In this document: positions 7,493 through 14,815 of the stretch, piece after piece
Position numbering within the stretch: position 1 is the first letter of the stretch
Layout: every line of letters starts with the position of its first letter
Assembly (NCBI GenBank): GCA_037147415.1
Contig: JBAWVF010000003.1
Coordinates: 4,466 to 68,465, forward strand
Reading direction: 5' to 3'
Source: BOG-933 sp037147415
Lineage (GTDB): Bacteria; Pseudomonadota; Alphaproteobacteria; Azospirillales; Azospirillaceae
DNA length: 64,000 bases
Translations under genes and position numbers: made by a program
Notes under the pieces: model-generated
The model's database searches: none
What the model saw: the letters and a program-made list of their open reading frames with translations, nothing else
Told to the model about the DNA's origin: nothing

Positions 7493-8932
7493 TCAACCCC
7501 GCTCGATCACTTCGCCCAGACAGAGCACGGTTTCCTCGTCGAACGGGCGACCGACCACTTGCAGGCCGAGCGGCAACCCCTCTTCAGATAAGCCGCCTGG
7601 GACCGAGAGCGCGGGCAGACCGGCCAGATTGACGGTCACCGTGAACACGTCGATCAGATACATCGCGACCGGATCATCGAGATTTTCGCCGAGCGCAAAG
7701 GCCGGCACCGGCGAGGTCGGGTACAGTAAAGCGTCAACCTTCTCGAACGCGGCGGCGAAGTCGTCGGCAATCCGGCGGCGGACCTGTTGCGCCTTTTTGT
7801 AATAGGCGTCGTAATAACCGGCCGAGAGCACGAAGGTGCCGAGCAGAATACGGCGCCGCACTTCGGGACCGAAGCCGGCCGAGCGCGTATTTTCATACAT
7901 ATCGATCAGGTTGGCGCCCTCGACCCGGCGGCCGAAGCGCACGCCGTCATAACGGGCCAGGTTCGACGACGCCTCGGCCATCGCGATGATGTAATAGCAG
8001 GGCAGGGCGTAGCGACTGAGCGGCAGTGAAACCTCGACAATCTCGGCCCCGGCCTCGCGCAGACGTTGCGCGCCGCCGTCCCACATCGTCCCGACATCGG
8101 CGCGCAGGCCGGGCAGGCGGTATTCCTTGGGAATGCCGATGCGCAGACCCTTGACGCTTTTGCCGAGCGCCGCCTCATAGTCGGGCACCGGCCGGTTGAC
8201 GCTGGTCGAATCACCGGGATCGAACCCGGCCATCTCGCGCAGCATGATCGCGGAGTCGCGCACGGTGCGCGTGATCGGTCCGGCCTGATCAAGCGACGAG
8301 GCATAAGCGACGATGCCCAGGCGTGAACACCGACCATAGGTCGGCTTGATCCCGGCAATGCCGCAGAACGAGGCGGGCTGGCGAATCGAGCCGCCGGTAT
8401 CGGTGCCGAGCGAGGCCGCGGCCGAGTGCGCCGCCACGCATGCCGCCGAGCCGCCGGACGAGCCGCCGGGCACCAGATCGCGCGAATCACCCGGTCGCTT
8501 CAGCGGATTGATGGTCGGGCCATAGGCGCTGTTCATGGTCGAGGAGCCCATGCCGAACTCGTCGAGATTGGTCTTGCCCAGCATGACCGCGCCGGCGTTC
8601 CAGACCTTGGCCGACACCGTCGACTCGTAGGGCGGCACGAAGCCCTCAAGAATACGGCTGGATGCGGTAGTTTGAATCCCCTTGGTGCAATACAGGTCTT
8701 TGACCGCGATCGGCAGCCCTTCAAGCGGGCGGGCGGTGCCGGCCTGAAGCCGTGCATCGCTGGCGGCGGCATCGGCCAGCGCACGTTCCGGCGTCTCGGT
8801 CACATAGGCATTGAGCGCGCGCGTCGCTTCCATGGCCTTCAGATAGGCCCCGGTCAGCTCTTGCGCCGAGAAGCTGCGCTCGCGCAAACCATTGCGGGCT
8901 TCGGCCAGGGAAAGCTTGGTCAGTTCGGTCAT
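7493..8932 (-). CDS. gatA: Asp-tRNA(Asn)/Glu-tRNA(Gln) amidotransferase subunit A
   Basis: This 479-residue amidase-signature protein has the full GatA pattern: catalytic K78 (LPIAVKDLYC), cis-Ser S158 (GGSSGGSAA) and nucleophile S182 (TGGSIRQPASFCG), plus KTNLDEFGMGSS, which marks GatA rather than general amidases. It releases ammonia from glutamine for transamidation of misacylated tRNA in the GatCAB complex. No gatC lies upstream, where 154 bp of non-coding DNA separate it from the phasin gene, and no gatB lies downstream, where a convergent gene ends 5 bp away. The partner subunits must be encoded elsewhere. Confidence 0.93.
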   Translation of the reverse strand: MTELTKLSLAEARNGLRERSFSAQELTGAYLKAMEATRALNAYVTETPERALADAAASDARLQAGTARPLEGLPIAVKDLYCTKGIQTTASSRILEGFVPPYESTVSAKVWNAGAVMLGKTNLDEFGMGSSTMNSAYGPTINPLKRPGDSRDLVPGGSSGGSAACVAAHSAAASLGTDTGGSIRQPASFCGIAGIKPTYGRCSRLGIVAYASSLDQAGPITRTVRDSAIMLREMAGFDPGDSTSVNRPVPDYEAALGKSVKGLRIGIPKEYRLPGLRADVGTMWDGGAQRLREAGAEIVEVSLPLSRYALPCYYIIAMAEASSNLARYDGVRFGRRVEGANLIDMYENTRSAGFGPEVRRRILLGTFVLSAGYYDAYYKKAQQVRRRIADDFAAAFEKVDALLYPTSPVPAFALGENLDDPVAMYLIDVFTVTVNLAGLPALSVPGGLSEEGLPLGLQVVGRPFDEETVLCLGEVIERG

Positions 8933-8997
8933 GGCGGGCGGGACTCCGGCGGGGGAACAAGCTCGGCTCTGTCTTAGGGGGAGTTGCCCCCTTTCCG

Positions 8998-9042
8998 CAA
9001 TAAAAATGGCCGCCCGGCCTCTTGACGAGACCGGAGCGGCCC
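8998..9042 (-). terminator. Rho-independent terminator of the phasin gene
   Basis: On the minus strand a GC-rich stem (GGCCGC ... GCGGCC outer arms at 9037-9042 and 9008-9013, with inner CCGG pairing) is followed by ATTTTTATT. It lies just downstream of the phasin stop codon and upstream of gatA. Confidence 0.8.
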
Positions 9043-9086
9043 TGACGACAATGGGTGATTACTCTTGAGCGACGCGGTAATTCAGA

Positions 9087-9563
9087 TCAGGCGGTCAGCG
9101 GCTTGCCGAACCGGTCGACCACTTCGGTCACCCGTTCGTTGAGCGGAGCCAGCGCCTCACGCGCTGTAGTGGAAACCAGGGCCGACATGCGCTCGGCTTC
9201 GCCAACCAGCGCGGTCACGCTTTCCTTGGCGAAAGATTGCTGGATTTCAGCGGCCTCGACCACGGTGCCGGCGGTGGCAAGCTTCTTCAGCGCCGCCAAG
9301 GAAGCCTCGGAATTCTTTTGCGAAAAATTCACCACCGCTTGACTGGCTTCTTCAAGACCGCGCGCAACGATTCGAGTGCTCTCAACCAAAGCGGCAAGAT
9401 TTTTTTCGTTAAGCGCCTTAACTTCTTCGAAATTGGCTTTGGCGGTGTTCCCGGCCTTTTCCGCTTGCGCCCGGCTGGCCTTAACCAGTTCTTCAAGCGC
9501 CTGCTGGCTGCGGCTAACGACCTCTTCGACGATCTTGGTGGTGGCGGCGATCTGTTCGTTCAT
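9087..9563 (-). CDS. Phasin family protein (PHA granule-associated)
   Basis: Starting at MNEQIAATTK (ATG complement of 9561-9563, with AGGAG 8 bases upstream), this 158-residue protein is almost entirely helical and Ala/Glu/Lys-rich. It has the phasin_2 character: VEEVVSRSQQALEELVKASR at the N-terminus and LNERVTEVVDRFGKPLTA at the C-terminus. Phasins coat polyhydroxyalkanoate granules. It has its own promoter and terminator and so is monocistronic. A longer open frame to 9797 covers the promoter and is rejected. Confidence 0.88.
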   Translation of the reverse strand: MNEQIAATTKIVEEVVSRSQQALEELVKASRAQAEKAGNTAKANFEEVKALNEKNLAALVESTRIVARGLEEASQAVVNFSQKNSEASLAALKKLATAGTVVEAAEIQQSFAKESVTALVGEAERMSALVSTTAREALAPLNERVTEVVDRFGKPLTA

Positions 9564-9624
9564 GGTCGATCTCCTGTGGTCCGATGGGCTGACGATGTTT
9601 TTGCTGCGGTGCAACATAAGCCCC

Positions 9625-9652
9625 AATATAGGCATTCTTAACGGACCGTCAA
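9625..9652 (-). promoter_or_regulatory. Sigma-70-type promoter of the phasin gene
   Basis: The minus strand carries TTGACG (complement of 9647-9652), a 16-bp spacer and TATATT (complement of 9625-9630). The predicted start is near 9618, leaving a leader of about 55 nt before the phasin ATG. Confidence 0.7.
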
Positions 9653-9658
9653 TGATTT

Positions 9659-9677
9659 TTTTGTGCAGTGCACAAAA
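9659..9677. promoter_or_regulatory. Palindromic operator, candidate PhaR site
   Basis: TTTTGTGCAGTGCACAAAA is a perfect 9+1+9 palindrome with a TGCA-N-TGCA core, placed immediately upstream of the phasin -35 box. PhaR, the PHA-responsive repressor of alphaproteobacterial phasin genes, binds TGC/GCA-type dyads upstream of phaP. A second, weaker dyad (TTGCTGCGGTGCAA, 9601-9614) lies in the leader. The assignment to PhaR is inferred from context. Confidence 0.55.
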
Positions 9678-9835
9678 CTTTTTACGGGTAATATTCCCTG
9701 TGGGATGTTGTTTTTCGGTTTCGGCGCTGCGTCTCGGATCCGGCTCCGCCATCACGGCCGGTTCAGTTATTATGGAATATCGACGCCATGCTTGCACCGA
9801 ACGATGCCGGGCGGCAAAGTGCGCCTGGGATTAAC

Positions 9836-9865
9836 GCAGGCCGGAATAATGCGGGCCGGGATAAT
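9836..9865. repeat. 15-bp imperfect tandem repeat upstream of the Ntn hydrolase gene
   Basis: GCAGGCCGGAATAAT (9836-9850) is followed directly by GCGGGCCGGGATAAT (9851-9865), with 2 mismatches. The repeat ends 17 bases before the ATG of the downstream gene and includes its probable leader. Confidence 0.6.
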
Positions 9866-9882
9866 ACAGGAAAGCGCCGGGC

Positions 9883-10662
9883 ATGACCTATTGCTTGGGA
9901 ATTAAAATCAAGGACGGGCTGATCGCACTGGCTGACGGCCGGATCACCAGCGGGACACAATTATCCGCTGCCCAAAAATTGATCATGATGGAGAGCCTCG
10001 GCTCTAAATTCTTCATCATGACCTCGGGCCTGCGCAGTGTTCGTGATAAAACGTTGGCTTATCTGCGGCGGTCGTTGGTGCACGAGCATGTCGATGGCTT
10101 TCCGACCATGCTCGATGCCGTCACCAGCTTTGCCAAATGTCTGCGCCAGGTCGCCAAAGAGGACCGCGAGGCGCTGGAGGGATCGAAGCTGTCGTTCAAC
10201 CTGCACGCCATCATCGGCGGTCAGCTATCGGCCGATTCCGAGCCCTCGATGTACCTGATCTATCCCGAAGGCAATTGGATCGAAGTGGACGAGCGCACGC
10301 CATATCTGACCATCGGCGCCACCGGCTATGGCAAGCCGATTCTCGACCGGGCCTTGCGCTATACCACGCCGATGCAGGCCGCTTTGAAAATCGCCTATCT
10401 GTCGTTCGATTCCACGCGGTTCAGCTCGTCCGACGTCGGCTATCCGTTCGACTTGACCACCTATAGCCCGCCCGAGCGGAAATGGCGGCTGACCAGCTTC
10501 GATTATGATGATCTGGTCGAGCAGCGGGTCTGGTGGAACCGGAATATTACCGAACTGCTTCAGGGTTTGCCTGATTCGCCGTGGGTTTCGCGTTTGATGC
10601 CGCCGGCCCTGTCGCAGAGCGAGGCGCCGGTCGTGTTAGTAAAACCCGAACCCGATCGCTGA
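9883..10662 (+). CDS. Proteasome-type Ntn hydrolase (Anbu/BPH-like peptidase)
   Basis: This 259-residue protein begins MTYCLGIKIKDGLIALADGR. The MTYC start with a would-be N-terminal nucleophile Thr2, followed by a GLI-x-ADGR strand, is the hallmark of HslV/20S-beta-like proteins of the Anbu/BPH group; TIGATGYGKPILDRAL in the middle matches conserved proteasome-like elements. The Anbu operon usually holds ATP-grasp, alpha-E and transglutaminase genes, but none are here, so this is a stand-alone member whose peptidase activity is inferred from the fold. Its 3' end overlaps the open frame of the convergent lipoprotein candidate by 116 bp. Confidence 0.8.
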   Translation: MTYCLGIKIKDGLIALADGRITSGTQLSAAQKLIMMESLGSKFFIMTSGLRSVRDKTLAYLRRSLVHEHVDGFPTMLDAVTSFAKCLRQVAKEDREALEGSKLSFNLHAIIGGQLSADSEPSMYLIYPEGNWIEVDERTPYLTIGATGYGKPILDRALRYTTPMQAALKIAYLSFDSTRFSSSDVGYPFDLTTYSPPERKWRLTSFDYDDLVEQRVWWNRNITELLQGLPDSPWVSRLMPPALSQSEAPVVLVKPEPDR

Positions 10663-11200
10663 TTTTCACCCCGCCTTCGCTCCGCACGGAAAGATTTTGA
10701 AACGCGACCCCATCAAGGCAGGCGCTGATCAGCCAGCTTAAGGAACCGTCGGGGGTCGGGGCAATTCCGCCCGGCATCGGGGTGAACAGGCCAAGCCGGT
10801 CAAGTTTATAAAGCAGCGCGTCAAGATCGCCCGGCTTCAGCACGGTCGGCCGGGCTTCTTCTTGTTGCCTGGGGGCGGTCCCGGCCGGCAGCGAGAGGGG
10901 ATGGATCACCGCACCGCCCGCCTCGTTGCCGATAACATCCAGAATTTGAAAGCCGCTGCGGTCGGGCGGGCGATAAACCAGCCGGAAGCTGTCGGGTGCG
11001 CCGATATCGCAATTGCGGAGCAGGTCTTCCCCGCTGAGATAGGTCAGCCAAGCCCCCGGCCGGGCGTCCGGTTCTTCGGCATCGATCAAGGCGCAGCCGC
11101 ACAGCGTCAAAGTGCAGGCGCACACGGTTAAGGTGCAGGCGGACACGGTTAAGGTGCAGGCGCGCGCGGTCGCGGGTAGGGCAACGAACAAAATCCGCAA
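10547..11200 (-). CDS. Putative lipoprotein with a triplicated lipobox region
   Basis: The open frame extends to 11401, but a TTG at complement 11198-11200 gives a compact signal-peptide-like start (LRILFVALPATARAC). It avoids overlap with the divergent carboxypeptidase leader. Three 7-residue repeats follow: TLTVSAC, TLTVCAC and TLTLCGC, each ending in a lipobox-like Cys. The mature part (residues about 40-217) includes PDSFRLVYRPPDRSG and ISDRVRVLLTRP and belongs to no family I recognise. The start has no clear ribosome site. The 3' end overlaps the convergent Ntn hydrolase gene. Confidence 0.55.
   Translation of the reverse strand: MRILFVALPATARACTLTVSACTLTVCACTLTLCGCALIDAEEPDARPGAWLTYLSGEDLLRNCDIGAPDSFRLVYRPPDRSGFQILDVIGNEAGGAVIHPLSLPAGTAPRQQEEARPTVLKPGDLDALLYKLDRLGLFTPMPGGIAPTPDGSLSWLISACLDGVAFQNLSVRSEGGVKISDRVRVLLTRPAPRSATGPAASNAKPTANQANPEAVR
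11107..11169. repeat. 21-bp tandem repeat, three units, inside the lipoprotein candidate
   Basis: Units at 11107-11127, 11128-11148 and 11149-11169 share TTAAGGTGCAGGCG; they differ at a few positions. The length is a multiple of three, so copy-number change would preserve the reading frame and add or remove one lipobox-like heptapeptide. Confidence 0.85.
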
Positions 11201-11294
11201 ATAACCGACGGCCCTCTGGACAGCGAATCGGTTTGTGTCTAGGATTCGCACTGCGAGTCGGGGCGCCGCAAGGCCGCAAGGGAGTTCTGCCACC

Positions 11295-12617
11295 GTGTAT
11301 CCGTCAAAATCCTTCATTTCATTGCTACCCGGTCTCCGACAGGTTGCCCGGATTTCCTTAAAATTTTGTGCAACAGCGGAGGTAGCGACGAAATGCCGCA
11401 CCTCTTATGCACTATTACCGGTCTTTGCCGCAGCGCTGCTTGCCGGCACGGCAACCGGTGCCGGCCCGGCGGAGGCGCGGGGCTATACTTCGATCATTAT
11501 CGATGCCCAAAGTGGGGCGGTGCTTCAGAATGACAGCGGCGATGCCCGCAATTATCCGGCATCCCTGACCAAGATGATGACGCTATATCTGACCTTTGAG
11601 GCGCTGGATACCAAGAAGCTGCGGCTTGATCAGGAAATTCCGATTTCCCAGCATGCCGCCAACCAGTCGCCTTCGAAGCTCGGGCTTTCGCCGGGCGAGA
11701 CGATTAAGGTCGAGCATGCCATTCTGGCCGTGGTCACCAAGTCGGCCAATGATATCGCGGTCGCGTTGGGTGAAGCGCTGGGCGGCAGCGAAGCGGCGTT
11801 TTCCGTCATGATGACGCGCAAGGCGCAGGCGCTCGGCATGTCGCGCACCACCTTCCGCAATGCCTCCGGCTTGCCGAACGACCAACAGATGTCGACGCCG
11901 CGTGACATGGCGACGCTCGGGTTGGCCTTGATCCAGGACTGGCCCCAGTATTACCGCTATTTCAGCCGGACCTCGTTCACTTATAATGGCCAAACCATGG
12001 CCAATCACAATCATCTGATGTCGCGTTATCCGGGGATGGACGGCATTAAGACCGGCTTTATCAACAAGTCTGGATTTAACCTTGTCGCCTCGGTGGTTCG
12101 TAACGGCCGGCGTGTGGTGGCCGTGGTTTTCGGCGGGCCGTCGGCCCGGGGCCGTGACAACTATATGGCGTCGCTGCTCGACAAAGCCTTTCAGCGCATC
12201 GGCAGCGGTAAAAACGAGCCGGCGCCGGCCATGGTGAGCGCCCCGGCCAATGATACGGTCGCCGATGCCAAGGATGCCGATGCATCGGCGAACACCACGG
12301 CCGGGGACCGGGACGAAGACCCGCCGAAAAAGGCTACCCGCGCGTCGGGCGGCGGCTCCGGTCATGCGAAATGGGCCGCGCTGCTCGGTACCTTTAAAAC
12401 CAAAGCGTCCGGCCGTCAGGCCATCGATCAGGCCAGCCGCCATTTGCCGTCCGGGGCCGGTCGTCCGGGGTCTTCCTTGCGTCAGGTCGGCAATCGCCAC
12501 CACAAGCAGTTCCGGGCCGCTCTGACCGGTTTCAAGGACGAGCGCACCGCCCGTCTTGCCTGTAAGAATATCCATATTAAAAGCCACACCTGTGCGGCGG
12601 TCCGGGTCGGGGGGTGA
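11295..12617 (+). CDS. D-alanyl-D-alanine carboxypeptidase with C-terminal SPOR domain
   Basis: This is a peptidase S11 (PBP5-type) enzyme trimming pentapeptide stems of peptidoglycan in the periplasm. The active-site motifs are SLTK (in YPASLTKMM), SAN (KSANDIAVALG) and KTG (GIKTGFI). The signal-peptide core is YALLPVFAAALLAGTATG, followed by AEARGYTS. A low-complexity linker leads to a C-terminal SPOR-like domain (GTFKTKASGRQAIDQASRHL ... FRAALTGFKDERTARLAC), which would direct it to denuded septal glycan. The start is uncertain: the frame opens at 11235, GTG 11295 has GGGAG upstream, and no ATG lies close to the signal peptide in this frame. An out-of-frame ATG at 11391 has a good GGAGG. 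Confidence 0.85.
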   Translation: MYPSKSFISLLPGLRQVARISLKFCATAEVATKCRTSYALLPVFAAALLAGTATGAGPAEARGYTSIIIDAQSGAVLQNDSGDARNYPASLTKMMTLYLTFEALDTKKLRLDQEIPISQHAANQSPSKLGLSPGETIKVEHAILAVVTKSANDIAVALGEALGGSEAAFSVMMTRKAQALGMSRTTFRNASGLPNDQQMSTPRDMATLGLALIQDWPQYYRYFSRTSFTYNGQTMANHNHLMSRYPGMDGIKTGFINKSGFNLVASVVRNGRRVVAVVFGGPSARGRDNYMASLLDKAFQRIGSGKNEPAPAMVSAPANDTVADAKDADASANTTAGDRDEDPPKKATRASGGGSGHAKWAALLGTFKTKASGRQAIDQASRHLPSGAGRPGSSLRQVGNRHHKQFRAALTGFKDERTARLACKNIHIKSHTCAAVRVGG

Positions 12618-12640
12618 GCAGGGGAACCCCCCGTTTCACT
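12609..12640 (+). terminator. Possible terminator after the carboxypeptidase gene
   Basis: GGGGGGT (12609-12615) pairs with ACCCCCC (12626-12632) and is followed by GTTTCAC. The stem overlaps the stop codon. The T tract is weak, so the call is tentative. Confidence 0.4.
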
Positions 12641-13412
12641 GCCTCGGCGGTGCCAACAGTGCCTTTGGCGGCGCTGAAAGCTGACCGACATAAATTTTGG
12701 TAAGAGCGCGCAGAATCGGCGGCATTGCGGCGATCACTGCATCAAAGGTCTCTTTGGTGACGACTTCGCACACGGTTTGGGTGGCGGCGGCGGCCGTCGC
12801 GCGCCGCAGGTCCGCGTTCAGCAGGGCCAGTTCGCCGAAGATGCGGCCGGGGCCCAGCGGCCCCAACTCTTCCATTCCGCGTTCACCCCGGCGAAGAATG
12901 CTGACCCGTCCGCTTTGGATCAAATAGGCGGTGGTTGCCGGATCATCCTGGTTAAAGAAAACATGGCCGGCGGCATAGACCCGTCGATCGAGTATCTTGG
13001 TAAAGTCGCGCACCGAGCGAATGATGGCGCCGCCTTCCACTCGCTCGCCGGGAGGCAGGCCATAGGCCCGTCGGATCGCCGCCACCAAACTTTCCAGCAG
13101 ATAAGCTCCGAGCGGCTGGCAACGACTCAGCAAAAGCTTGAAGGTCTCGCGGTCGAGTTCCAGGCAGTCAACCTCGGCGATCACCTGAACCGTTGCGCTG
13201 CGCGGGCCGTCATCAATCAGTGCCATCTCGCCGATAATTGCGCCGCGTCCGACACTGGCAACCTTGTGCGTGTCGCCGCGGGTGCCGGTCACCAGCACGT
13301 CGACCCGGCCGTTTTCGAGCAACCAGGCCCGGTCGCCCCGCTCGCCCTGGCGAACCATCTCGGTCCCCAGGGGAAAGCGTCGCCGCCGAAGCTCTCTGTC
13401 GGGTTTTTCCAT
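12636..13412 (-). CDS. Protein with two cyclic-nucleotide-binding domains
   Basis: This 258-residue protein is two CAP-type cNMP-binding beta-barrels in tandem: residues about 12-105, with GRGAIIGEMALIDDGPRSATV, and 135-245, with GPGRIFGELALLNADLRRATA. Both carry the GE-[LM]-A-L-x(n)-R phosphate-binding-cassette pattern, so both may bind cAMP or cGMP. No helix-turn-helix, kinase, channel or esterase domain is attached. It probably acts as a cytoplasmic regulatory module for a separate effector. It is convergent with the carboxypeptidase gene. Confidence 0.85.
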   Translation of the reverse strand: MEKPDRELRRRRFPLGTEMVRQGERGDRAWLLENGRVDVLVTGTRGDTHKVASVGRGAIIGEMALIDDGPRSATVQVIAEVDCLELDRETFKLLLSRCQPLGAYLLESLVAAIRRAYGLPPGERVEGGAIIRSVRDFTKILDRRVYAAGHVFFNQDDPATTAYLIQSGRVSILRRGERGMEELGPLGPGRIFGELALLNADLRRATAAAATQTVCEVVTKETFDAVIAAMPPILRALTKIYVGQLSAPPKALLAPPRQ

Positions 13413-13491
13413 GCGCCATCCCTGCCACCGAACGATGCCCCCGGATTTACTCCGAAGGCATCGTGAAGTGTGATGGGTACGGGAAATTGCT

Positions 13492-14697
13492 TTATTTGAC
13501 CAGAGAGCAACCGCCTTGGCTTAGCGGACGGAACGCCTGCTCGGCCGGAGTGGTTTGCACGATCTTGTAGTAATCCCATGGACCCTTCGACTCAGCCGGT
13601 TTTTTGACTTCGAACAGATAAAGCGGGTGAATCTTGCGGCCGTCGGCCCGGACCGAACCCTTGCCGAACAGCGGGTCTTCGGTCGGCAATTCCTTCATCT
13701 TGGCCACCACCTTTGCGCCGTCGTTCTTGTCGCCAAGCGCCGTCACCGCCTTCAAATAATGCAACACCGAAGAATAGACTCCGGCATGAACCATGGTCGG
13801 ATGAATACCCTTGTCGAGTGCCGAAAAGCGTTTGGCAAAGGCACGGGTGCTCTCGCTCATGTCCCAGTAAAAAGCCCCGGTGAATTGCAATCCTTGTGCA
13901 GCCTGCAACCCGAGAGCATGAATGTCTGTTAGAAAGACCAGCATACCGGCCAGCTTCTGCCCGCCTTCAACAATGCCGAATTCCGCCGCTTGCTTAATGG
14001 CATTGGAAAAGTCACCCCCCGCCATGGCAAGGCCGATGACTTTAGCGCCCGAAGTCTGGGCTTGCAGCAGATACGACGAAAAGTCCGGGGTCTTCAGCGG
14101 GAAGCGAACGGCACCCAGTACTTTGCCGCCCTTTGCCGAAACCACGGCCGAGGTGTCCCGCTCCAGATCCTGACCGAATTTATAATCGGCGGTCAGGAAG
14201 AACCAGCTGGTGCCGCCGGTCGCCACCACCGCATTACCGGTGCCGTTGGCCAACGCCCAGGTATCATAAGTCCAGTGAATAGTATTCGGTGTGCAGGCGG
14301 CCCCGGTCAGGTCCGACGTCCCGGCCCCTGAATCCAGAAACACCTTGTTTTTATCCTTGGTGAGCTGGTTGATCTGGAGCGCTACGCCCGAATTCGGCAC
14401 GTCGACGATGACATCGACGCCATCGGTTTCAAACCATTGCTTAGCGATGCCGACGCCGATGTCGGGTTTATTCTGGTGGTCGGCGCCGATGACCTCAACC
14501 TTCAAGCCCTTGGCCGCGGCGTCGAAATCCTCGATCGCCAGCTTGGCCGCGATCACCGAACCGGCGCCGCCAAGGTCTGAGTACACGCTCGACAAGTCAT
14601 TGAGCACACCGATTTTGATGCTTTGCTCGGCTGTAGCCGGACCGGCGATGGCCAACACCACCGCCCCCGCAAACGCCGCACCGGTTAACCTCGACAT
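13492..14697 (-). CDS. ABC transporter substrate-binding protein, branched-chain amino acid (HAAT) type
   Basis: This 401-residue periplasmic protein has a signal peptide (AAFAGAVVLAIAGPATA, cleavage before EQSIKIG) and the Peripla_BP_6 fold: IKIGVLNDLSSVYSDLGG near the start and the DIIVDVPNSG-like strand at about 105 (DVIVDVPNSGVALQ). A GGGGAGG ribosome site precedes the ATG. Relatives bind amino acids, amides or short aromatic acids. No permease or ATPase genes adjoin it, so it must use a transporter encoded elsewhere or serve as a sensor input; the chemoreceptor gene starts 118 bp away, divergently. Confidence 0.88.
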   Translation of the reverse strand: MSRLTGAAFAGAVVLAIAGPATAEQSIKIGVLNDLSSVYSDLGGAGSVIAAKLAIEDFDAAAKGLKVEVIGADHQNKPDIGVGIAKQWFETDGVDVIVDVPNSGVALQINQLTKDKNKVFLDSGAGTSDLTGAACTPNTIHWTYDTWALANGTGNAVVATGGTSWFFLTADYKFGQDLERDTSAVVSAKGGKVLGAVRFPLKTPDFSSYLLQAQTSGAKVIGLAMAGGDFSNAIKQAAEFGIVEGGQKLAGMLVFLTDIHALGLQAAQGLQFTGAFYWDMSESTRAFAKRFSALDKGIHPTMVHAGVYSSVLHYLKAVTALGDKNDGAKVVAKMKELPTEDPLFGKGSVRADGRKIHPLYLFEVKKPAESKGPWDYYKIVQTTPAEQAFRPLSQGGCSLVK

Positions 14698-14815
14698 GGA
14701 ACCTCCCCCTTCGCAGACGCAAGATAGAACGAGCTAATGATTACTGGAATGTGATATGAATACATAGTAATTTTTATTGCACCTGCGAAGCTGGCGATAA
14801 GCGGATCAAACGCCC

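Noticed and set aside
10547..11401. Full-length reading of the lipoprotein frame to 11401
   Set aside because: The first 67 codons would overlap the divergent carboxypeptidase leader and lack a signal peptide; a TTG at 11200 gives a more sensible start.
11583..12587. Long minus-strand ORF of 334 codons
   Set aside because: It is antisense to the carboxypeptidase gene, whose motifs are unmistakable; this is a shadow frame of GC-rich coding DNA.
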